64,000 nt of DNA from Rhyacichthys aspro (taxonomy: Eukaryota; Chordata; Actinopteri; Gobiiformes; Rhyacichthyidae): NCBI GenBank assembly GCA_036850595.1, contig CM072154.1, positions 7,199,330 to 7,263,329 of the forward strand. Direction: 5' to 3'. The notes beneath the pieces were generated by a model. It worked only from the letters and a program-made list of their open reading frames with translations. It searched no databases and was not told where the DNA came from. Shown here piece after piece: positions 24,401 to 36,400 of this stretch (its first letter is position 1; every line of letters starts with the position of its first letter). The position numbers and the translations under genes are program-made.

Positions 24401-27400
24401 AATACCATTAAGAAGAAAAAGACCTTTATCAATTATATAAATATCTGTCAAACTTACTACATCAATCTATGAATAGTGTTTAAGGTAATGTGCATATGAG
24501 ATCAATGTCAATGACCCAAAGTATAATTTTAATACTGCATATTTTGATTTAAAGTAGGGTAACTAAATGTTTCCTGATAAAATTACGTCTGTCCACAAAT
24601 GAACAACTGTTTTGATTCTTGTTTCGACATTGAAAGAAATGAGAATCAATAGTCTAGTCAGATGGCGTTATAAAACACCCTTAGGTCATGCACAGCACAG
24701 TACAATTTGTTAGGGCCCGAGTGAAGTAACTGCTTCCTGTCCCTCTGTGTTCATCAGCTCCAGTGTTGGATTGCTTAAAATGAAGATGCATCAAAGCCAT
24801 GGTCTGTATTCAATAACCACAACATGTTGCTCATTTTATCCATAGAAGATGTTCTCATGCTGGGCTGGGATCACGTGCTTGAAGATTTATGTCATATGTC
24901 AATGTATCACATGTTAGGGATTTGGGACCTGAATTTACATGATGTTGATAGAAAGAGTTCAGATGTAATCTTTTCTTAATTTCTGAAACGAGCAGAGTCT
25001 CAACAAGTCTTTGTTTATATCTAATGGGCTTTCATATCTAGAGGCCTTTCAAGTAAGATCCAAGATGCTCGTATGAAGTAGTGCTGGGCTTAGATAAACA
25101 ATTTGCAATCATTCAAGACACTGGTTTTCTCTTTTTTGTAACTTGTAAGGTAGTATTTTGATTAAGGTTTTATATGAATAGTTCAAAGAAAACCCACTAG
25201 AACATGAGATTATTTAAAATTGTATTCTTCATTTGTGAAGCATTACCATTACAACATTGTAGTTTTAAGTGCGTGACTCCCAGAGAGTATACTTTGTTTA
25301 GGATTACAAGCTGGATCTGCATGTACGTCCAGATAGTTGTTGAGTTCATATTATTGCTATGACAGTAGATGCAGCATGGCTACCAGACCCTTTTTTTAAT
25401 TTGGGTTGGCAATCTGGACGTGTGCACCAATTTCTTTTCTACATCTACAACAAACAATATTTTGGCCGTCCCATATGGGGTCATTTTTAGTGGGTTTAGT
25501 GGGCCTTTGGAGAGTTGACACTATTGCAACATAATACATTTTGCTGTATCCAGTTTTGTTTACGGATGATGTACATATGTTTTTGGCGGTCCAATCGGAT
25601 TGATGTTAGTCTGCTTTGGGCTCACTGAAATAGCATAGATTATTTAGCAATAACATTTACAGCAGGTTCCTATCAGACACTACGTGCTAATTGATTCTTC
25701 TTCAACTCTGCTTATTTGCTATTTTCCAGAGCCATTTTGTCTGTGACTTCTGGTCAATCTTACTCCACTTGTACTCTGACCATTTTGTCTGTTTTTCTTT
25801 TGCTTAATCACATTTTCAATTTAAACTACATCTACTCCCATCTGTTTCCTCCCTTCGTTCATTTTATAACTTACATACAGCTCTGTGATTGAACGAGTCT
25901 ATACAAATAAACCCTGCTGTTAGTACAGCACAGTATCACTTTCAAATAAAGGCCAGTCTTGTTGCTAAAAAAAACATCCATGTGAAAAATAGGAATGTTT
26001 CGGAGGCATTAATGTCAGTCTTTCTAATTGCTACGGTCTGTACAGTATTTTCCAGGCAGAGAAAAAAACTAATCCTGGCATTTATTTTAGCTCTTGGAAG
26101 ACCATTGACCCTCTTCTTGTTTTAATGGCATAATAATTCTCAGTTCGCAGCAGACAAATGCTTCTGTGTTACTAATTAGCTCTACTTTGCATACTCTACA
26201 ACCATTTTTCACACTTTAAGCTTCAGGCAAATTTGCTCTGTCTGATTACTAAGTACAACTACGGGGGCAATTTGGGCCGGTTGTACAACCACGCCAATAC
26301 TGGCACCTCTCACAGCTGCTATTTATTTGGGTCTTTTCACAAGTCCAAGTGCCCGTCTCATGCCCAGGTTCCATTACGTTGGCGACGTCACTCGTAGACT
26401 GCTGGGACAAAGCTTACGAAATGGAAAAAAATTCCCTGGAGGTGCTATCTTGTCGGACCAGTTTACCTCATTCTACATGGGAATATTGTTGATTGCATTT
26501 TGGCTGGCCTGTGAGTGAACGCTTCTTCAGGCACAAAGGCCAGCACTGTATCAGATTAAAAAGACATAGGACCCAGTGCTGTGAAGGATCTGCTACTACA
26601 TCATCATCTTAGCACGGCCATCTTTAATGCATCAGCCAAGCTAGAAAAAGTACAAAATGAATCACCTACAAATAAGAGTTATTGTCTGAGAATGAGCCCT
26701 TTATATTCTCCTAGGGTCTGAGAGAATTCCACACAGACTGACCATTCACAGGCAGGAGTTGTGCTGTGATGCAGATGGTTCTCTTTGACTCAGCCCAGCA
26801 TTTTCTTTCTGTTACCTTGCTCACCTGTATGATTTCATCTAACAGTACGTCATTCAGGGCATAGCTGCTAATATCAGCTAAACTTTTTGAGGAAAACATG
26901 TTCTACAGATACATTTCACTCATGTAAACACCGGCTGGGGAGCATTGTTTTGTGGCTTGTTTCATCTCCAACAAAACAAGAGTTTATGAATTGTAATGTC
27001 TACTTGTCATGTCTGAAAATGATTGGGCGATTTGTTGACATCAGTAGAAACAGTGTGTGAAGAGTTGTAAAACTAAGGCAGAAATTGCACATGATTACCC
27101 GTGAGCTACGAGAACAAAGTGCTTTTGCTGCTAGACTAGCTGGCCAATCAATCAAATTAATCTGACTGATACAAGTTTTTGTTTTTGACTGAAGTCAAAA
27201 GTAGCCGTCTTAGAAAATTTGATGGAAACAGTTCGATCCTTCCACTGAATAATACTTAGTTTGAAGCTAATGCTGTTGGTAGCACCAAGAGCAGCTTGAA
27301 TACTAGCCATGGTGACTCAAAAGATGATGAAGACCAACCAAGAACTAATGATCACTTGATAAAAGTAGTCAATAAAGTTTTCTAATAACTTTGTGTGATG

Positions 27401-30400
27401 CTCTGTGTACTTGTTGATTTATGCAAATTAGTCATGTGCTTTGATGGACACTTTGGTGTGGACATTACACTAGTCTATAAATATAAATTAGGTAGATTGT
27501 TAACAAATCACCATCAATGTGCAAAAAAGGGTCTCAAGAGTGTGCTGCTAGTAGTAGCTTCAGTTTATTGATTCCGCTGCTTATATCTGTAAAACTAAGA
27601 ATGAATGAAAGTTGATAATTAGGTGTTTTATTTCTAAACAAAACTACATGGATGAATTGCCCTTAATAAAGCTCCAAAGGGCAAAATCAATTAAAACAGT
27701 AAATTGGGTAAAAAATGAAAGGCTAGTTCATACTCTAGCCTAAACGTTTAGGGCATTAATGGATGAAATTATTGTAGTATGCCTGTTTTTTGTTTTTTTT
27801 CATCCATCCATTGATTTTCACTAAATACAAATTAATTTAACAGACCTTGATTGAGACTTTTATTGAACATTGCTAAAATTGTAGTGACAGCATCTGACAT
27901 TGAAGCCAAAACTAAATCAAAACTCTAACTAGGCCTTTACAGTATCTTGCAGATGTATCAACCAACACAATCTATACACAGAACTGCTTATAATATTTTT
28001 TTTTTTTGTATTTCCTGTAATATACATTCACATTCTGCATTTCAAAATAATTGACCAGTCAGAGCAAATAATTAAAAATCAGGAAAATATTTGTGAAAAC
28101 GGTGCAAAAGTGAGAATGGAAATAAATCCAGAGCCTTGTATTTCTTTATCATGCTTTTATCATGAGAAGATGTTTTCTTTCTGTCCTGTAGTGTGTCCTT
28201 CTTAAAAAAGTAGAAAATAAAACATTCCTACTCAGATATAACCTGAAAAATTGTTTGTAGCAATGACTCACTCTGATTTCACATGCCTCTTGGCCCCTAT
28301 TTTCACATTTTACGCTCGCTATAAAAACAGCTTCACGTCAGAATTGTTACCAATAAACTGAAAAATCATAACATTATCACTTTCATGCTGTCTTATGAAT
28401 TGTACTTTTATCGTCAGTTTGTCCATGTCACACAGGAGCTGAAAAGAAAGGACTTTGTTAAAAAGGGCTCCTTATACCTCCAAACAAAACAAAGGCTTGA
28501 CAGTGGTCTGCCTGTTAACAGTCTGATAGAATTTTGACTCTAGCGGAGCGTTAGCCGTAACATCTGGAGGCATTTAGACCTCGTGCTTTTGGAACTGGCG
28601 GCCAGATGGCTTCGGCCGAGGGACAATGAAATCTCCAGGGTCTGCAGAAGAGAAGGCTCCCTTTTCTGATTTGTCTCTCCAGTCGAAACCACATCTGGGC
28701 AGCTTTAACATACCTCTGCAGCTTTGTGTGATTGGCCCGTGATGCGCTGCAGTTCAGCGTCCATTTGGGGTTTGGAAGTTGATTATTTGACAACAAGTAG
28801 TAATTTGTTTCTTCAAATTGTCAGAACAGCAACATACCCATGAGATATGGTCACAGGACTGGATGGTATTATTGTGCAGTGTATTAAAACATAAAAAGAT
28901 TTTTAGCTGAAATGTTTTGTGACGTTCTCTCAAGCGTTACAAGATTCATAGACAATTGCTTATACTAAAATGAGCTAAATTTTCAGCATATGAATATATC
29001 ATATCATCATATCATATTTACCGCCTAGTTTGATTTGATTCTGATTCTCAACTTTTGCACTCTCTCATCCGCTTACATCATGATCTTTTGATCCATCAGT
29101 TCTTCCTGATTGTGTGAACAGAAAATATATGAACAAAGAAATGCTAGGTAGGTCATTAGTAAAATATGTGTGACAAATTGGTGAATTTGTTTCTGAATTG
29201 GCCAGTGGATCATCAGTTATAATAAAAACCATATTAGTTTAGTTCTTTGACATCAACATAGGTTACTTAGGGTATCAGACTTCTCTGTCACTTAAATGAA
29301 GCTAAAATTTCCACAAAATATTGCTGTTAACAATTAAATATCTATGCTATACATTTGTGTCATGTGACATTTTGTTGTGTCATGAAGCCAGGTTGTCCAG
29401 TGACACTAATTGTCCTTACACACTTTGTTAGGTCAGGTTTTAAAAAGAATAGAACAATCTAATCTAATATTCTGCAGAAATAGGGAAAAAAAATTGAATT
29501 CAGAATGAATCTGTCTTAAAATACAGTGTTTATTCTGCATTGCACTGATCACAAATGTTTACTTCTGGACAGCATGCAGAGGTTGGTCCATGTTGTTTTG
29601 TTGGGCATCTATTATGAATCTCCACATATAATTGGTCTCACAATTAACGCTTTGCAAATATATGAATTAAAATCCTGAAATTGTTTTGAGTATTATTGAC
29701 AGATTATTGTATTTGATCACTTATGTTACAACTGTTGCCTTGATAAATGACCTTTCACTTTGTTCTCGTTTTACATTTTAGTTAAATTTAACAAATAAGT
29801 TAGACAGAAAAGTTTACCATGTAAGAGTTTGCAGGCACAGAATACTGGCTCAGATCTGCTAGCAGTTAGATGTTAAGTGAAGTCTGTAAACAATGGTACA
29901 AAGTGGCAGACTTTATGTTGCTGTCAGGGACTTCACGTTCAGTAGCTGCAAGTTCTTAACCATTGCAAGTCTTTGGTTTGAACTGAACTTCCCTTTTTGG
30001 AGCAAACTCAATAGATGGTCTGCAAATACTTCATTTCACCAGTTTCACAATGATCTAAAACACAATAAGTCTTTTACATCTTTAAATGCTAAGGCCGTAC
30101 AGTGATCTTGAATTGACAGTGCATTCTCAAAGCACTAAATCTTTCAGATGAGCTGGTGTGAAGTCACTTTTCTTTCAAAGTATGTACATGATGGCTCCTG
30201 GTGAGATTTTTTTGTTATTGGATCTGTCAGGCATGCAGATCTATACCAGCAGCTTCCGAAGCCCTGGCTTGACCGCTCGCTGTGACATTTCATCACATTT
30301 TTGGCCTTTACCCTCCATTGAGCCAGCTTTCTGACACATATGCTAAAGTCTCCCTTATCCCCATTGTCTGTTGTCCCCAGGAACTGCACTGCATACCAGC

Positions 30401-33400
30401 TCTCTTCAAACAGTACATTTTACAGATGTATTGGCCATAGCTGTGCTAGGAAATTGAATAGACTGGCGTTTCACCTGACTGTTTCCAGATGTGGGGACGG
30501 GAAGGGTGAATGAAGAGTGGACAAACAGGAACTGGAACGTCTTGACATATGACTCATCATTTGTCAAAAAAGCATGACTAAGCTGCAAATGGTTCATTTG
30601 AAAGCTCGAAAACACATCTGCAGATACAGGACCATAAATAACCCCTTTGGATATCCATTTTCTAATGTCAACACAAAGGTGTCAAGAATTTGTACCATTT
30701 CAGGGTCATTTGGTGATTTCAACACATTATTAACTGTAGAGCTAGAATAAATGTTTCTGCTTTTTACAATATATATTTGATGATGTTAAACTTACCTGTT
30801 GGGGCTATTTTTTTGTCCTGGATGAGATTATAAATAACAATCAATTATAATGATTACTTAATCTTACTCTAAATCTATGTGTATGGATGTCTATGAGAAT
30901 TATGCCAGAATTGCATGGGAAAGCAAAATTGTCTGAAGATTAAAGTCTGATTAAACTTAGGAAAATCTTAATTGTGAGAATAAGCTAAAATTCACATTCT
31001 GCAATAAAATAATTTTGAGGAAAAAAAAGTCAGAATTGTGAAGTGAAAGGTAACTTAAATGTGCGTTACATACTTTTTTCTCTTTCATCAAAGAAAAACA
31101 GTTTAATCACCCAATAGGAAATTTTGTGTGTTTTGTCTGTTTACTCTCAGAGAAACTGCGCGAAGTAAAAAGCAGAAGAATATTGACATTGCATTCTCCC
31201 AATGTTTAACAAGGCAGAGATAATTACAGGATCTCAATGGTCCGACGTTAGATTTTCTGAGGTCACAAGTAACTCAAGCGTAAATCATTGGTCCATACAC
31301 ACTCAAACTATGAAAAAAAACACTTTGTTTGAACCAGTGACAGAAGGTCTTCACTGGACTAATAATAATCAGTCAGAGCATCAGACCTGAGGTTGTAGAA
31401 GGGGCCTTCATAAATGTTAGAATATTGCCCAAGACAAGAGCCTTATCACATCCAAGTAATTAATATAATTTCATCCAACAGATCTGGTTCAGTATGAAGG
31501 CCCGAAACATATACATGTATAAGTTTAAATATGAAACAAAATTTCATATTTAATTTCTCAAAAACAAATAAAACATTTTTTTTTGTGTGTTTTCTCCTCA
31601 GTATCAACAATAAACTGCAGCAGCCAGAAGCCGCCTCAGGAGTGCTGGAGTATGCCATGAAACATTTTGGTGAGCTGGTAAGTGCATCGTCTTCCTATCC
31701 TCTTCACTCAGATCATTATTGTGTCCCACCAAATGCAAAATGTCTAAACCGATGGAAGCTTTAATCCTTTTCTTGACTTTCAGATTTGTATAAATATCAC
31801 TGACTTGGTCTGACACTAGCCTTTTATTCTCAGTATGTTCTCATCTCTCCTATTAAATATGGGTATTGGGGGTTCTTTTAAGACCCATAGCTCCTGAACG
31901 CCCTGTTCCTAATGCACCACATGTGGAATAACCATCTCTTGGCCTGACCAGTCGTCTGGGGCAAGATGCAGCACAGTGGGATTTTTCATTTTTTACACCC
32001 ATGAGATTATTGAATTTTCATATTTGAACACCTTTAAGTGTCTCTGCTATGCTCTAAGCCTTTTCTTCTGTCTAGTAGGAAACAGGTTTTTTCCATCGCA
32101 CAAGGGTCTCCATTTGTAATAAAAAAACAAAGACATACAGTGTAAACACCATACTGCTGAAATTGACCTCAAATCAGTCCAGAATTTTTTTACACCACTG
32201 TTTGAATGCTCTCTCTTGTAGAAATGGTCTTTCCACCTGCTTCTGTCATCCACATTTAGGGTTCTTCTTAAGGCCCAGTTAAAGTCAAAAGTTTCTTTGT
32301 GCACTTCCAGGAAGTCTTGTTTACGAGATGACCTTTCGGAACATTTTATAGTGGGAAGATGCAGTTTCCTTGTTTAGTAAACTGGTCAAAGGAATGACGA
32401 GGTTTAGCAAAGGTTATGAGAAACACTGTGTCACTGCTTTGACCACAACACAGCAGTCAATAGAACTTAGTGAAACTGAAGCGAAGATAAACAGAAAGAA
32501 TAAAGGCGCTTTTTTTCGTCCTAGGAAATCCAAGCCACCTGGTACGAGAAGCTGCACGAGTGGGAGGATGCTCTGGTGGCGTATGACAAGAAGATTGACA
32601 TGAACAAAGAGGATCCGGAGCTGATCCTGGGCAGAATGCGCTGCTTAGAGGCTCTGGGAGAATGGTACGTCATATATCGGAATATTCATCTTGTGCTTTA
32701 CACGCTGATAGGGAGTGCAGGATATCCCAACTGGCTGTAAATCCCAGTTTAGCCAAAGGCTGACCCTGCAACTGTATCAATGCACTCTACACCGTATCAG
32801 CCTTGAATCAATTATCGTTAGAGACAGTACTTAAAATGCTGCAATTAATTTGAAGTAAGAAGAATTTGCCTTTATTTCAATTAATCAATGACTGTTATTA
32901 TATATTAAGTGAGGGAAACTTTTGAAAGTAATTTTTTAAGTAATTGTCCGCCCCTCTAATCAGTTTTGTGTTGTAGGCCAGAAATGCTCACACATAAACT
33001 TTTTATAGGTTTCTAAGGTAATATTAAAAACTACAAACATTACAAATAGAAGTGTAAAAACGGGGATTATGCATTCCTATTTAAACATGAAAAAAAAAAA
33101 AAATTTTAATATAAATCTATTATTATTAATAATAATAATTAAAGTAGTGGGAAGGACATTTAACCTCTGCACTGTGAGCAGGATTTAGTTTCTGTAAAGC
33201 AAAAATTCTAAATGTAACAAAAACAAAAATGAACCATTACCTGATTAAAAAATAAGAATGAAAATGTGATTTTTTAATATTTTGTATTTTGTGTATTTGT
33301 ACAAAAAAAAAAACAAAAAAACACAAACAAATTTATTGGTAATGGGAAAAGGCCTGGGAAGGTAATCATATGAAATTCCTGGGACCTGTAAAAGCTTTTG

Positions 33401-36400
33401 GAAGTTTTATAGAAATCGAGATGACTTAGTTTTAAATAATACTACGAACTATGAAAAACTACTAATGTGACCAAATTTCATTATGTTATTTTAACAGGTG
33501 AAATTTTAAGTAGTTTTAATATAGTTACCTCATAATTTTTAAATGGACACATACATTTGAGGAAATCTATAGAAATATATACATAGAAAATAAATTACAA
33601 TGATAATTTAGTAATTCTGTTATATAGAAGTAATTGAATATTCCCTGAAAGTTATTTTAATATTAAGAGAAATATCTGATTACGGATTACTTTAGTTCAT
33701 ATAACATTAAATCAAATGGTACTGTTGGTTGATGTGACTCACACTCATTAGAGGTGCCATGAGTCACTTCACTTACTCCTTCTTATTCAGATCAGTTGTA
33801 TGATTAGCTGGCAGTGATAAATGAAAGAGCAGTATTCTGTTTGGTTTCTGTGGAATGGTTGAAGAAGAGTGAGGTAGTGCTTTGCCGTGGGCTCTTTGTA
33901 TGTGCTCAGTGTGCGTGGGCAGCCTTCCCCTAACGATCCCTGACATTAGCTCTTTGATGACAGGCTGAAACGGAAAGAAAACGGTTCCCTTTGAGCTGAC
34001 CGTGGTAATGTAACCGGGAAATGTGCTAACAGCCATCCAACAGTCTCGAAGCCCTGCCAGTCCGTGATGGCCTCCCACCTCCACAGAGCCTCTTTATGGG
34101 AAAAAGAAGTCGTAAGGTGTCAGAGGGACATAAATATGCACTGTCTCAAAGCTCTGATTGTTGAACAGATGTTAATACGCTTATGTAACAGAGGCTCCCG
34201 GTGCCTTTGTTGGACATTGTCTGATTCATTTCACAAGAAAATGATTCAGGAGATTTATGAGAAATGATTATTTTCTCAATAGTGACTTTGTTTTGTTTGT
34301 GTGAAAGTGGAAGAACTCTGGACATTGTATAACAGCTGACTGGCTCCTGAGTCAGAAAAGATGACACATGAGGACACGCTGTTCTTCGTGTAGGTGAAGT
34401 CAAGATTCTGGCCAATAAGTCCAATTTAACTATGAAACAAATAGTTCCACATATTATAGAATGAAAAAATATGAATCAAAGTCAACAAAGAGGGGCTAAC
34501 TTGAACCTATCTGATGGGTTTTTAGTGCCACACTTTGTATTCAAATGGATTGTATGATTTGCTGAAGGTAATAAATGTGTCTCTTTTCAGCTGAGATGAG
34601 GAAGAAGGGGGTTGTGACTTTCTGTGGGGTCTTTGTGTGTACTTTTGGTGCGTGGGCAGTGTGTCCCTGGCCTAATGAGACCTGACATCAAGTGAATAGG
34701 GAGTGATAAACGACTATTTGATTCCTTTTGAGCAAGGCTGACATTTTTATCACATGATTATCCACAAATTAAAATGGTGACAGAAGATCTCGCTCAAAAA
34801 TACTCTATATTCCAGTTTCTTTCACTTGATAAAGGCGAAATATACTTACTATACTAGTTATTCTAATACTAGACCAGTAATTCCTAAACTTTTCAGTGAG
34901 TACTACCTCGTAAAATATTTGTGTCTCCATGAGTTCTACATTATATTACAGGGATCATTTTCTTGACCCTGTTTTTCTTTATACATTTTATTTATTATTC
35001 ACACACACCCATTAAGTGGCTAAATGGTTTAAAAAGGACCAAACTAGAACAGAGCTCCTAACTCAACTCAGTGTTTTTCTTGTCACTGAAATATTCTGTT
35101 CTCATAAATCTTTGGCATTGTATAATTTGGCAGTGATTTCTTGTCGCAAATCCATAGCCGTCAACATCCTTCCTCTTAAACACACGCCGACTTTGATCTC
35201 ATTTGTCGTTAATGAGGAGGAATTTGACTTGTTAATGTCAGGCTTTAGCAGAACAGAACACTTCTTTAGGATGTGGAGTAAATGAAAAACATCAGTCTTA
35301 TGAGACAATAGTTATCATTTACCATTCATCCGAGGTTCTTGGCCCTTGTCCTACTTTCATCCAAGGTGGTCAGCTGTTATTTGGTGTGTGTTCTCGTACA
35401 GCGAACATACGATAGTTAAAAGGAGAGCCAAGTTTAGATTTAACTGTGCAACTTTAAGCCTTGGCAGCTGCGGCGTTGTTTTCTGTTTGTCCACCTGCCT
35501 GTCTCTCTGACTTTGTAATGAACTTCTATAACCAGAACACATTAGGAAAAGAAATCCAAAGTCAGTGACTAAGTGGAACATTTATATTGTTTTACTCTGA
35601 CAACTTAATCTTTACTACATATGCACTGAACTTGTTGGCCAAGTTAGCCAGGGTGCTAAGTTTGATCCTGGGGCTGGTTGATAATGGGGTTTATGTTTGG
35701 AGTCTGAATGACCACCCTGTGCTACTGTGGGAGCCCAGTACTATGCAAAGGTTTTAGTCAGACATGACAATAGGTGGTAAAGTAAGAATACTGTCAACAA
35801 TATAATATAAATGTTTGAATGTTTTTTTTTATTATTAATTTACAAAATGGAAAAGTGAGTGAAGAGACAAAAACGTTCAACTTTAAGAGAACAAGGAGTC
35901 CTCCTGACGTGATGGTGTAACTCTGATCCCAACCTCATGGAGTCTGGCCTGGTCCTGTCTGGGATTACATGGTCTAATTTAACCTAAGTTCCTTCAGAGA
36001 TTTGATGATCTGGTTTAGTCCAGTTTGGCCTGGTTTTGTCTGGGTTTTTCCAAATGTTTTAACAGACCCTGCCCAGATCCTCCAAAAACAGAGCCAGTGG
36101 AACTGCTACAGCTGTTGCTGTTTTGAGGCAAAATAATGCCCAAAGCAAAGTCCAAATATTGATTGGATTTAGAATTGTCCTCTATTCTTTCACTTTGCAT
36201 TTTGTAACCTAGTAAAAATAAAAATACTTTATAGTTTACTTTACTTTTTATATCCACACCTGCCTAAAACGTGTGCACAGTACTGTAGGTGAATTAGATA
36301 TTCTTCAATTGCCCATAGTGAATGCCAGTGTCTGTCTCTATGCGTTATCCCTGCGATTAACTGTCAGTTGTCAAAGGTACATGCCAGCTCACATCCTAAA

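Larger units (their letters stand above)
16439..31601 (+). other. mtor: Main part of giant mtor intron, upstream of angptl7
   Basis: 15 kb without a coding gene. Holds GC-richer blocks that may be regulatory (17870-18260, 28540-28795, 30130-30640), the CAGAC cluster at 21920-22041, the repeat pair 22472/24838, a poly-T run at 18567 and a short string shared with 50554 (27537-27552). The rest is AT-rich with no recognised feature. Confidence 0.75.
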
